A DNA stretch of 64,000 bases from Streptomyces fulvoviolaceus (GTDB lineage Bacteria > Actinomycetota > Actinomycetes > Streptomycetales > Streptomycetaceae). The stretch covers positions 186,001 to 250,000 of the forward strand of contig NZ_JOEY01000022.1 of NCBI RefSeq assembly GCF_000718165.1. The letters run 5' to 3'. This document shows, piece by piece, positions 47,889 through 56,119 of this stretch (positions within the stretch are counted from its first letter, which is position 1; the number at the start of each line of letters is the position of its first letter). The translations under genes were made by a program, and so were the position numbers. Below the pieces are notes generated by a model that did not search any database, was not told where the DNA came from, and saw only the letters and a program-made list of their open reading frames with translations.

Positions 47889-48602
47889 TCAGGCGACAGG
47901 GCCGTGGGTGTGCTTCTTCCGTTCGGCGAGCATCTCGATGAGTTCGCCGGCGCTCGCCATGGTGTGGCGTTCCACCTCGGCATCGATGGTGTCCGGGTCG
48001 CCGTCGAGGATCGCCTCGATGAGCCGCTCATGGACGTGCAGGGCGCGGTCGGGATCCGAACGGGTGCTCTCGTCGACCATGATGGCGATGTTGATCTGGG
48101 CTTCCACGGTGGGCCACAGGCGTTCGAGCATGGTGTTCTCGGAGGCGGTCCACACCGTCCAGTGCAGGTTGACGTGGGCCTGGTGGAGGCGGTCCGGGTC
48201 CTGGGCGGCGTGGGCCGCCTGGTACTCCTCCCAGCTGCGCCGGAGCGTCGCCTTCCGGGAGCCGTCGGGATCGTCGGCCAGGGCCCTGGCGGCCAGTTTT
48301 TCCAGGGCGACCCGGACCGCGGCCACGTCGGTGATGAACTTCTCGTCGATGTCGGTGACGACGACTCCGCGGTAGGGCTGCTGTTCGAGAAGTCCTTCGT
48401 GGGTCAGCTGGTAGACGGCCTCACGCAGGGTGGGACGGCTGACTCCCATCTGCTGGGAGATCTGGACCTCCCGGAGCCGTTGCCCCGGTCCCAGCTCTCC
48501 GGCCAGGATGGCCCTCCGCAACTCGTTCACCACGGCATCGCGGCGGGTCTGGTTGCTGACCGGCCGGGGCCCGGTGGCCGGTTGGGGGGCGTGGTCGCTC
48601 AT
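47889..48602 (-). CDS. GntR-family (FCD) regulator of the hydroxyproline-type island
   Basis: A 237-residue FadR-like repressor. The HTH reads ELRRAILAGELGPGQRLREV then QISQQMGVSRPTLREAVYQL; the FCD ligand domain carries metal-ligand His (HVNLHWTVWTASENTMLERL; HERLIEAILDGDPDTIDAEV then ERH). GGAGG lies 8 bases before the ATG. The element GATTGTCAGAC overlaps its own transcription start region and recurs before the transporter and catabolic operons, so it most likely controls all three. Confidence 0.9.
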   Translation of the reverse strand: MSDHAPQPATGPRPVSNQTRRDAVVNELRRAILAGELGPGQRLREVQISQQMGVSRPTLREAVYQLTHEGLLEQQPYRGVVVTDIDEKFITDVAAVRVALEKLAARALADDPDGSRKATLRRSWEEYQAAHAAQDPDRLHQAHVNLHWTVWTASENTMLERLWPTVEAQINIAIMVDESTRSDPDRALHVHERLIEAILDGDPDTIDAEVERHTMASAGELIEMLAERKKHTHGPVA

Positions 48603-48614
48603 GGGTCCTCCGCA

Positions 48615-48625
48615 GATTGTCAGAC
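48615..48625 (-). promoter_or_regulatory. GntR operator site A (autoregulation)
   Basis: GATTGTCAGAC lies 13 bases upstream of the GntR start. On the minus strand a -10-like TACTAT (48634-48629) sits just before it, placing the element at the transcription start. Confidence 0.65.
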
Positions 48626-48650
48626 CACATAGTAGCCGCCGGGCGGGTGA

Positions 48651-49040
48651 TCAGCCGCCGTACTCGGTGACGCGCTCGGCGCTGACGGTGACGACCACTC
48701 TGGGCGTTGTCGCGGTCTCCTGCCAGGGCTTGCCCTCGTACTTGTGGGAGAGCTCGTCGATCAGTTCCGGCCCGCCGTCCCGGGTGATGGTGACCGCTCC
48801 GCGGATCACGGCGTAGGTGTAGGGGTTGTCGCGGTCGGTGATCAGGATGCTGGCGCGGGGGTCGCGCAGCAGGTTGAGGTGTTTCACACGGCCCTCGACG
48901 GTGGAGAAGGCGATCCCGTCGCCGGTGGCCTTCACCCAGACCGTGGTCTGCTGGGGCAGACCGTCCTTGCCGATCGTGGCGAGTGTCGCGAAGTTGGGCG
49001 TGGCGGCCAGTTTCCGTGCCAGCTCGGTGAGTTGGGGCAT
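48651..49040 (-). CDS. PPOX-class (F420/FMN) oxidoreductase
   Basis: A 129-residue split-barrel flavoprotein: FATLATIGKDGLPQQTTVWV, FSTVEGRVKHLNLLRDPRAS and YTYAVIRGAVTITRD match PPOX-class F420-dependent enzymes of actinobacteria. The reaction is unknown; many reduce unsaturated or nitro substrates. It lies between the transporter operon and the GntR gene in the same direction, so its link to the island is only positional. Confidence 0.82.
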   Translation of the reverse strand: MPQLTELARKLAATPNFATLATIGKDGLPQQTTVWVKATGDGIAFSTVEGRVKHLNLLRDPRASILITDRDNPYTYAVIRGAVTITRDGGPELIDELSHKYEGKPWQETATTPRVVVTVSAERVTEYGG

Positions 49041-49230
49041 GTCGGTGACCTTTTCGGTAGGAGACGAAGTGTCCGGGAGAGTTTCCGGGAGGGGTGGTGG
49101 CAGGCCCCGGGGGGAGGGGTGTACGGGGGCCTGCCACCGCGCACGGCCCCGCCCGGGCCGGCGCAGCGGAGTCCGGACCGGCCCGGTGCGGTGGGCGGAG
49201 CCGCCGATCCGGATCAGCCGCCGGGGACGC

Positions 49231-50037
49231 TCAGAAGCGGACGGCGTCGATGAATGCCTGGAGTCCGGGTGTCTGCGGATCGTTGAAGGCCCGGTCCGGT
49301 GGCACGTCCTCCTTGATCAGACCGTCCTCGAAGAAGCAGATACGGTCGGCGGCGTGGGCCGCGAAGGCCATGTCGTGGGTGACGATCCCGCAGGCGATGC
49401 CTTCTTCCTCCTTCAGCTTGGTGAGTACGCCGAGGACCTCGGCCGCCACCGGCGGGTCGAGCGCGGAGGTGATCTCGTCGCACAGCAGCAGACGGGGCCG
49501 CATCATCAACGCCCGCGCGATGGCCACCCGTTGACGCTCGCCACCGGACAGCTGGGTGCAGCGGCTGCGCAGGTGCTGTGCCATGCCCACCTCGGTCAGG
49601 GCCCGTTCGGCCCGCTCCAGCAGCTGGGCCTTGGACTCGCCGAGAGCGAGGCGGGGCGCGATGGTGAGGTTGTCGAGGACGTTCATGTGGGGCCACAGGG
49701 TGTAGCTCTGGAAGATCATTCCGATCTGGCCCCGGAGTTCCTTCCACTCCTCCGTGTACTCGCCGTCGCGTACGACGGCCTGGCCGGCGAGGTCGATGTC
49801 CCCGGCGTCCGGCTCCTCGAGACCGGCGATCACCCGCAGCAGGGTGCTCTTGCCGGAACCGCTCTTGCCGATGAGGACGGCGATCTCACCGCTGCCGATC
49901 CGGAAGTCGGCCTCCTTGAGGACGGGGCGGCCGTGGAAGGACTTGCTCACACCGCGGGTACGCACGAACGCGCCGTCGAGCTCCGCGTCCGCACCGGTGT
50001 CCGGTGTCTTGTCGAGGGTCGGGTTGGTCTCTGTCAT
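49231..50037 (-). CDS. Polar amino-acid ABC transporter ATPase
   Basis: A 268-residue ATPase of the GlnQ/HisP group: Walker A GKSGSGKST, Q-loop MIFQSYTLWPHMNV, signature LSGGERQRVAIARAL, Walker B LLLCDEITSALDP, and H-loop THDMAFAAHAAD. It lies 5 bases after the permease stop and powers import by that permease. Confidence 0.93.
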   Translation of the reverse strand: MTETNPTLDKTPDTGADAELDGAFVRTRGVSKSFHGRPVLKEADFRIGSGEIAVLIGKSGSGKSTLLRVIAGLEEPDAGDIDLAGQAVVRDGEYTEEWKELRGQIGMIFQSYTLWPHMNVLDNLTIAPRLALGESKAQLLERAERALTEVGMAQHLRSRCTQLSGGERQRVAIARALMMRPRLLLCDEITSALDPPVAAEVLGVLTKLKEEEGIACGIVTHDMAFAAHAADRICFFEDGLIKEDVPPDRAFNDPQTPGLQAFIDAVRF

Positions 50038-50042
50038 CGTGA

Positions 50043-50858
50043 TCAGACACCTTCCGGCTTGAGTGCGGACTTGGATACGGACTTGAGGGCCAGGTCGGGC
50101 ACGGCGGGTGGCCGCTGTCCGGGGCGCAGCCGTGCGAGCGTGCCGCGCAGCCCCGACGTGGGCGGCTGGGCACCACGCGAACCGCTGGTGAGCAGGCGCC
50201 GCTCGATGTAGCTGGTGAACAGGGTCGCGGGGAAGGCGATCACGAAGTAGATGACGGCGACCATGGTGAAGATCTCCATGGGCCGGTAGGTCTGACTGGA
50301 GAGGATGTTGCCCTGGAAGGTCAGGTCGGCCAGGCCCAGCGCGGAGACCAGCGAGGTGTCCTTGAACATGCTCACGTTCAGGGACAGGATCGTGGGAATC
50401 TGCTGGCGGAAGGCCTGCGGCACGATGATGTGCCGCAGGATCTGCACCCGGTTCAGGCGCAGCATGTGCGCCGCCTCGATCTGCTCGACGGGCACCGACT
50501 GCATGCCCGCGCGGTAGGTCTCGGACATGAACGCGGTCAGGTGTGCGGTGAGCGCGATGATGATCGAGAGCTCGCCGGGCAGGTTGATGTCGAGGAGTGC
50601 GGGAAGGGCGTAGAACACCCAGAGCAGCTGGATCAGCAGCGGCGTACATCGGAACACCTCGATGTACAGCTGCGCCGGCCAGCGGATGACCTCGATCTTC
50701 GACATGCGGGCCACGGCGAGGGGGAACCCGAGGACGGCACTCGCGAGGATCACGACCGTCGAGATCTTCAGAGTCAGCCACAGCCCGTCCAGCAGGGTGG
50801 GCAGCGAGGGACCGATGACGCTCAGGTCGAATTCGTAGGCGAGATTCACTGAATTCAT
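50043..50858 (-). CDS. Polar amino-acid ABC transporter permease
   Basis: A 271-residue HisM/GlnP-type permease with about five helices. The coupling EAA loop is GMQSVPVEQIEAAHMLRLNR, followed by ILRHIIVPQAFRQQIPTIL. A single permease gene is present, so the channel should be a homodimer. The last 45 residues form a basic Pro-rich tail beyond the usual end. It is placed between the ATPase and binding-protein genes. Confidence 0.92.
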   Translation of the reverse strand: MNSVNLAYEFDLSVIGPSLPTLLDGLWLTLKISTVVILASAVLGFPLAVARMSKIEVIRWPAQLYIEVFRCTPLLIQLLWVFYALPALLDINLPGELSIIIALTAHLTAFMSETYRAGMQSVPVEQIEAAHMLRLNRVQILRHIIVPQAFRQQIPTILSLNVSMFKDTSLVSALGLADLTFQGNILSSQTYRPMEIFTMVAVIYFVIAFPATLFTSYIERRLLTSGSRGAQPPTSGLRGTLARLRPGQRPPAVPDLALKSVSKSALKPEGV

Positions 50859-50892
50859 CGCGGACTACCTCCGGGAGGTCGGCGAGACCCGG

Positions 50893-51765
50893 TCAGGACT
50901 TGATCTCGAGGTCACCGAGGGCGTCGATGTCGCGGTAGCCGGCCTCGGCGAAGGCGCGGTCGATCTCGCCGCTGGCCACCGAGTTGTCGATCGCGACGTT
51001 GAGGATGTCCATGGAGCGGGCGTCGATGCCGGCGGGGACGCCGTAGGCCACGTGGTGCACGAAGATCGCCGGGTTGGGGACGACGATGCCGAGGGACTTG
51101 TCCTTGGTGGCCATGTCGACGGCGGTGCCGAGGTCGGCGAAGATGGCGATGGCCTTGCCCGCCTTCACACCGGCGGCCGCGTTCTGGTAGGTGTCCACCC
51201 GCAGTTCCTTGGCGCCCGCCTGCTGCAGCGCCGCGTCCAGCGCGGAGCCCTGCGTGGTGGCGATGGGCTTGTTCGCGTCGAGGATCTGCTTGCTGGTGCC
51301 GTAGTCGCTGTCACGCTGCGCCAGGAACACGCCCGGGTAGGACCATGAGCCGTGGGTGAACCGGATCGCGAGGCTGCGCTCGACGGTCTGGTCGAGGTCG
51401 GCGGCGACGTCGTACTTGTCCGCCTGGAGTCCGGCGACGATGTTCTGCCAGGTGGTCGCCACCGTCTTGACCTTCACACCGATGCCGTCCGCGAAGTTCT
51501 GCAGGGGGATCAGGTCGGGTCCGGTGCACGTGCCGTCCGTCTTGACGACGATGGTCGGCGGGGCGTCGGCGCAGCCGACCCGCAGCACGCCCGCCTTCTT
51601 GATCTTGTCGACCCAGGCGGCCTTGGCGGAGTCACCCGAACTGGCGACGGTCTCGGTCGAGCCGCCGTCCGAGCCGGCCTTCCCGCCGAAGTAGCCGGCC
51701 AGCCAGGCCAGGATGAGTACTCCGACCACGTAGAACGTGTACCTGCTCTGCTTGGTGAGGGCCAT
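50893..51765 (-). CDS. ABC transporter substrate-binding protein, membrane-anchored
   Basis: A 290-residue polar amino-acid binding protein: KAGVLRVGCADAPPTIVVKT, NIVAGLQADKYDVAADLDQT and KAIAIFADLGTAVDMATKDK. The N-terminus, SRYTFYVVGVLILAWLAGYF, is a single hydrophobic helix with no lipobox Cys, so the protein is probably held by a signal anchor and not by a lipid, which is unusual for Gram-positive binding proteins. The likely cargo, judging from the catabolic genes, is hydroxyproline or a related imino acid. Confidence 0.88.
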   Translation of the reverse strand: MALTKQSRYTFYVVGVLILAWLAGYFGGKAGSDGGSTETVASSGDSAKAAWVDKIKKAGVLRVGCADAPPTIVVKTDGTCTGPDLIPLQNFADGIGVKVKTVATTWQNIVAGLQADKYDVAADLDQTVERSLAIRFTHGSWSYPGVFLAQRDSDYGTSKQILDANKPIATTQGSALDAALQQAGAKELRVDTYQNAAAGVKAGKAIAIFADLGTAVDMATKDKSLGIVVPNPAIFVHHVAYGVPAGIDARSMDILNVAIDNSVASGEIDRAFAEAGYRDIDALGDLEIKS

Positions 51766-51944
51766 GGCTCGTGCTCCAGTGCTAGAGGCTGAGTGGTGCA
51801 GGGTGCGGCAGGGGATTCCGTCGGTCCGGGGCGCGCGGCGTTGTGCTCGGCGGTGGGTGAGCCGACGGCTCAGGTGACGAGGAAGGCGCCGCCGCAGGCG
51901 ATGCCCCTTGAGACGGAGCGCTCCCGGTAGGAAGTCGCGCCGTA

Positions 51945-52004
51945 GATTGTCAGACACGCAGCAAGATGTGCCGGAAGGTTAGGAACGCCGCTGCGCCGTG
52001 TCAA
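51945..52004 (-). promoter_or_regulatory. Transporter promoter with GntR operator site B
   Basis: On the minus strand TTGACA (52004-51999) and TAACCT (51981-51976) are 17 bases apart, the best consensus promoter in the window. GATTGTCAGAC (51945-51955) lies about 15-25 bases after the expected start point, so binding would block transcription. The untranslated leader to 51765 is about 200 bases and shows no clear further feature. Confidence 0.75.
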
Positions 52005-52218
52005 TAGCCGAAATCGTGATGTTCCGATGCGGCGATCAATCGGCACCGCGGCCCGCGACAGCAGGCGCCCATGACACGAACAGGGCCTTGACCTGGCCGT
52101 AAAGCGTGATTCCGAAGCCGCTGCCGACGTCGGGCGCCACGACACTCGGCCCGCACGAACGGACCACGAAATGGGTCTACGACCGCGCCGGGCCGGTCGA
52201 TTCATTCACTTCCGGGCA

Positions 52219-52276
52219 TTGACCGCGCCGGGTGGCCCGGTCTAGCGTCAGCCCAGCCGCCGATTGTTTGACAATC
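52219..52276 (+). promoter_or_regulatory. Catabolic operon promoter with GntR operator site C
   Basis: TTGACC (52219-52224) and TAGCGT (52243-52248), spaced 18 bases, are followed by GATTGTTTGACAATC (52262-52276), the most symmetrical copy of the element (arms GATTGT/ACAATC). The operator overlaps the first transcribed bases. The rest of 51766-52298 holds no gene that I can support. Confidence 0.75.
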
Positions 52277-52298
52277 TGCGATCTCGAAAGGAAGGCCC

Positions 52299-52758
52299 AT
52301 GAGGTTCAGCCGTGCCGTGAACGTCGTGGACGCGCGGGCCGAGGGCGAGTCCGGCAAGGTAGTCGTGGGTGGGGTCGGGCCGGTCCCCGGGGAGAGCGTC
52401 TTCGGGTGCGAGTGCGCCGACGGCAAGGTGCGGCGGGTGAAGCTGGTCCACCAGCCCTCCTTCGTCCACCACGAGTCCGCGGACCTGGACGTTCCCGGTC
52501 TCGGCCGGGTGAGCCACCCGGAGAACCCGCTGATCCCCGGCATCACGAACACGGTGTTCGCCGGCCGGATCGACCGCTCCCCGTGCGGCACGGGCACCTC
52601 CGCCCGCCTCACCGTCCGTGGTCGGGCCGTACGACGCCGTCGTACCAGGCGTCTCCGGGCGCGCCTGGATCACCTCCTTCGACCAGCTGGTCCTCGATCC
52701 GACAGATCCGTTCCGGAACGGCTTCGTGGTGGGACGTCCCTGGGAGCCCGAGGTCTGA
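52299..52758 (+). pseudogene. Proline-racemase-family gene reduced to a skeleton
   Basis: From ATG 52299 (GAAAGGAAG upstream) the reading begins MRFSRAVNVVDARAEGE-GKVVVGGVG as in hydroxyproline epimerases. It then skips forward several times: to KVRRVKLVHQPSFVHH, to VSHPENPLIPGITNTV, and to IDRSPCGTGTSARL. After a frame change it ends VGPYDAVVPGVSGRAWITSF then DPTDPFRNGF and a stop at 52756. The first catalytic segment (M-x-G-x-N/H) is deleted. About 150 of the expected 340 residues remain. It is the promoter-proximal gene of the operon and a paralogue of the intact epimerase at 55046. Confidence 0.8.
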
Positions 52759-52821
52759 CCGCGTCGGGGCGAAACCCGTGCCCCGGATCATTCGAAGCCT
52801 TGTAAGGAGGTACACGACCCC

Positions 52822-54066
52822 ATGCGGACCATCGTTGTGGGAGCCGGCGCCGTCGGCCTGGCCGCCGCCTACCGGCTGGCCAGGAGCGGCTGCGAGGTGA
52901 CCGTTCTCGACGCCCGGAGCGCGGGCTCCGCCGCCTCGCACGGCAACGCGGCCAAGATCGCCCTGGCGGAGAGCGGCCCGGTGCCGGCGCCGGGCGTGAT
53001 CCTGCAGTCCCTGAAGTGGATGCTGAAGCCGGACAGCCCGCTCTACGTCAAGCCCTCGCTCAACCCCGCCTTCGTGAAGTTCATGCTGACCATGGCCCGG
53101 CACTGCACCGCGCGCGACTTCCGCCAGGGTCTGCAGACGACCCTGCGCCTCGCCGAGGGCACCATGGACCTCCTCGACGACTGGACCCGGGACGGCATCG
53201 CCTTCGAGATGCACAAGGCGGGCGTCCTGCTGGCCTTCGAGACGCGGGAACGCTACGAGGAGCAGCTCGCCTCCCTCGACGTCTTCGAGAGCTTCGGCAT
53301 GGTCGCCGAGCACCTGCACGGGGACGCCGTACAGGCCAGGGAACCGGTGCTGAACAGCCGTATCAAGCACGGTCTGTTCTTCCCGGACGACCGCCAGGTC
53401 GAGCCCGACTCCCTCACCCAGGGCCTGCTCAAGCGGTGCAGCGAACTCGGCGTCGAGATCCACGAACACACCCCCGTACGCCGCTTCCTGCGCCAGGGCG
53501 ACACCGTCACCGGCGTGCTCACCGACAAGGGCGAGTACACGGGCGACACCCTGCTGCTGGCCGGCGGCGTGTGGACCGCCAAGATGGCCGCCCAGCTCGG
53601 TGTCCCGCTGCCGATCCGGCCGGGCAAGGGCTACAGCGTCGACTACTCCCCCTCCCCGGTGCCGCTGCGCACGCCCCTCACGCTGGAGGACGCCCGGGTC
53701 GCGGTGACGCCGCTGAACGGCTTCCTGCGGCTCGCGGGCACCATGGAGTTCGGCGGCCTGGAGGAGAACATCAACCCCCGGCGCATCGCCGCGATCAAGC
53801 AGGCGGCCGCCGACTCGCTCACCGGTTGGGGCAACCCGCCGGGAGAAGCGAGTCCGTGGGCCGGACTGCGCCCGATGACCCCGGACGGCCTGCCGATCAT
53901 CGGCCGCCTCGATCCCCTGCCCAACGTCTACGTCGCCTCGGGCCACGGCATGCTCGGGCTCACCCTCGCTCCGGCCACCGCCGAGATCATCACCGAGGCC
54001 ATCACCACGGGCCGCCTGCCGTCCGTCGCCGACGCCGTCTCACCGCGCCGCTTCGCCCGCCGGTGA
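52822..54066 (+). CDS. FAD-dependent D-amino-acid (hydroxyproline) oxidase/dehydrogenase
   Basis: A 414-residue DadA/DAO-family flavoenzyme. GAGAVG (residues 7-12) binds FAD; PIRPGKGYSVDY and GLRPMTPDGLPIIGR are conserved, and the last FAD contact is ASGHGMLGLTLAPATAE. In the inferred pathway it oxidises cis-4-hydroxy-D-proline to pyrroline-4-hydroxy-2-carboxylate. AAGGAGG lies upstream of the ATG. It is the first intact gene of the operon. Confidence 0.87.
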   Translation: MRTIVVGAGAVGLAAAYRLARSGCEVTVLDARSAGSAASHGNAAKIALAESGPVPAPGVILQSLKWMLKPDSPLYVKPSLNPAFVKFMLTMARHCTARDFRQGLQTTLRLAEGTMDLLDDWTRDGIAFEMHKAGVLLAFETRERYEEQLASLDVFESFGMVAEHLHGDAVQAREPVLNSRIKHGLFFPDDRQVEPDSLTQGLLKRCSELGVEIHEHTPVRRFLRQGDTVTGVLTDKGEYTGDTLLLAGGVWTAKMAAQLGVPLPIRPGKGYSVDYSPSPVPLRTPLTLEDARVAVTPLNGFLRLAGTMEFGGLEENINPRRIAAIKQAAADSLTGWGNPPGEASPWAGLRPMTPDGLPIIGRLDPLPNVYVASGHGMLGLTLAPATAEIITEAITTGRLPSVADAVSPRRFARR

Positions 54067-54128
54067 CCGGCCGCTGTCTCCGGCTGCCTTCCGACTGATT
54101 CCCCCATACTGATCTCAGGAGTCCCTTC

Positions 54129-55046
54129 ATGAGCGCCCCCCAGTTCACCGGCATCCTCGCCGCCGTCGTCACCCCGCTGACCGCGGACGGTTCCGCCGTC
54201 GACGCCGAGGGCATCCGGCGCCAGGCCGAGCACATCATCGGCGGCGGCATCCACGGCCTCGTGCCCGGCGGCAGCACCGGCGAGTTCACCACGCTGAGCC
54301 TCGACGAGCGCAAGCGGGTCACCGAGGTGTACGTCGAGGCCGCCGCCGGACGTGTCCCGGTCGTGGCCGGGACGGGCGCGCTCAGCACGGCGGACACCGT
54401 GGAGCTGAGCGTGCACGCGGAGAAGGCGGGCGCGTCCGCCGTGATGATCGTGCCGCCGTTCTACGACGCCCCCACCTTCGACGAGATGCTGGGCTTCTTC
54501 GGCACGGTGTCCGACGCCATCGACATCCCGATCATGTACTACAACATCCCGTCGGCCACCGGCGTCAGCCTCACGCCCGAGGAGCTGGCGAAGCTGGCCC
54601 GGGAGACCGCGGTGACCTCCTACAAGGACACCGGCGGCGACTTCACCTGGTTCACCGCCGTCCAGCAGCAGCACGCACAGGACATCACCGCCCTCAACGG
54701 CTGGGACACCCTCACCTTCGCCGCGCTCGCGAGCGGGGCCAAGGCGGGCGTATGGGGCACCGCCAGTGTGATCCCCCGGCTGTGCGCCGACCTGTACGAC
54801 GCCCTCGCCGTCCGCGGAGACCTCGTCGCCGGGCGCGAACTGTGGGCGAAGATCTTCCCGATCTGCCAGTTCCTGGAGTCCCACAACTACGCCTGCGGCA
54901 TCAAGACGGGCCTCGACCTGGTCGGCGCGAGCGCGGGCCCGACCCGCCGGCCGGTGCTGCCGCTGGCCCCGCAGTACGTCGAGGAGTTCCGCGACCTGCT
55001 GATCGCCGCCGGAGTCGCCGTGGCGAACGAAAGGGTGGCCGCCTGA
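54129..55046 (+). CDS. DapA-family lyase/deaminase (probable pyrroline-4-hydroxy-2-carboxylate deaminase)
   Basis: A 305-residue TIM-barrel aldolase-superfamily enzyme. Schiff-base Lys166 (TSYKDTGG) and the Tyr in MYYNIPSATG are in place, with the GGSTGEFTTL carboxylate loop at residue 47. With oxidase and epimerase neighbours, the best reading is the deaminase that yields 2-oxoglutarate semialdehyde. It could instead be another DapA-type lyase. Its stop overlaps the epimerase start (TGATG). CAGGAG precedes the ATG. Confidence 0.85.
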   Translation: MSAPQFTGILAAVVTPLTADGSAVDAEGIRRQAEHIIGGGIHGLVPGGSTGEFTTLSLDERKRVTEVYVEAAAGRVPVVAGTGALSTADTVELSVHAEKAGASAVMIVPPFYDAPTFDEMLGFFGTVSDAIDIPIMYYNIPSATGVSLTPEELAKLARETAVTSYKDTGGDFTWFTAVQQQHAQDITALNGWDTLTFAALASGAKAGVWGTASVIPRLCADLYDALAVRGDLVAGRELWAKIFPICQFLESHNYACGIKTGLDLVGASAGPTRRPVLPLAPQYVEEFRDLLIAAGVAVANERVAA

Positions 55047-56119
55047 TGCCTTCGTACGGCCGTGTCCACGCCATCGACGTCCACGCCGAGGGCGAGCCCG
55101 GCCGCGTGCTGATCGGCAGCCATCTGCGCGTCAAGGGCGCCACGATGGCCGAGCGGCTGCACTACTGCGAGAAGCACCTCGACGACCTGCGCCGGCTGCT
55201 GCTCCAGGAGCCGCGCGGCTACCCGGCCCTGTGCGGCGCCCTGGTGCTGCCCCCGGCCGACCCGGCCGCCGACTTCGGCCTGGTGGTGCTGGAGCAGGGC
55301 GGCTTCCGCCCCATGTCCGGCTCCAACCTCATCTGCGCGGTCACCGCGCTGGTGGAGACGGGCGCGGTGCCGGTGAGCGAGCCGGTCACGGAACTCACCG
55401 TGGACACCGCGGTCGGGCTGGTCCGGGTCCGCGCCGAGGTGTCCGGCGGCAAGGCCACCCGGGTCACCTTCGCCAACGTGCCCGCCTTCGTGGTGGCCCT
55501 CGACCACGAACTGGACCTGCCCGAGTACGGCCGTGTCCCGGTCGACATCGTCTTCGGCGGCCAGTTCTTCGTGCAGGCCCGCGCCGCCGACCTCGGCGTC
55601 ACCCTGGAACGGTCCTCGGCCCAGCAACTCACCCGCGCCGGAGCGGTGTTGCGTACGGCGGCCCAGCAGCAGTTCCCGGTCAGTCATCCGCTCAACCCCG
55701 GCATCGCCCAGATCGCCCTGACGATGATCCACGGCCCCTCGCCCACACCCGGCGTCTCCGGCCGCAACACCGTCGTCCTGCCCAACGGCGAGGTGGACCT
55801 GGCCGACCCGGCCACCTGGACCGGCTCCCTGGACCGCTCCCCCTGCGGCACCGGCACCTGCGCCCGCATGGCCGCCCTGCACGCACGGGGCGAACTCGCC
55901 CTGGACACCCCCTTCGTCCACGAGTCGATCATCGGCACCACCTTCACGGGCACGCTGCTCGACACCACCCAAGTCGGGCCGTACGAGGCGGTGTTGCCGA
56001 CGATCAGCGGACGCGGCTGGATCACCGGATTCAACCAGTACGTCCTGGACGACACCGACCCCTTCCCGCACGGCTACACCCTTGGCGACCTGTGGGGCGC
56101 CGCCGAACAGGAGCGTTGA
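55046..56119 (+). CDS. Proline-racemase-family epimerase, Ser/Cys type (hydroxyproline 2-epimerase)
   Basis: A 357-residue enzyme that should invert C2 of hydroxyproline. The second catalytic residue is Cys267 (DRSPCGTGTCA). The first site reads FRPMSGSNLI, so Ser91 stands where proline racemases and most 4-hydroxyproline epimerases have Cys. Ser/Cys members of this superfamily are known and include 3-hydroxyproline and 4-hydroxyproline epimerases, while Thr/Cys members are dehydratases. The start overlaps the DapA-like stop and the stop overlaps the aldehyde dehydrogenase start, both TGATG, so all three are coupled. Confidence 0.88.
   Translation: MPSYGRVHAIDVHAEGEPGRVLIGSHLRVKGATMAERLHYCEKHLDDLRRLLLQEPRGYPALCGALVLPPADPAADFGLVVLEQGGFRPMSGSNLICAVTALVETGAVPVSEPVTELTVDTAVGLVRVRAEVSGGKATRVTFANVPAFVVALDHELDLPEYGRVPVDIVFGGQFFVQARAADLGVTLERSSAQQLTRAGAVLRTAAQQQFPVSHPLNPGIAQIALTMIHGPSPTPGVSGRNTVVLPNGEVDLADPATWTGSLDRSPCGTGTCARMAALHARGELALDTPFVHESIIGTTFTGTLLDTTQVGPYEAVLPTISGRGWITGFNQYVLDDTDPFPHGYTLGDLWGAAEQER

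Noticed and set aside
47703..48632. Plus-strand frame continuing from the LysR relic as a full gene
   Set aside because: Beyond the helix-turn-helix it runs antisense through the GntR gene with no LysR ligand domain.
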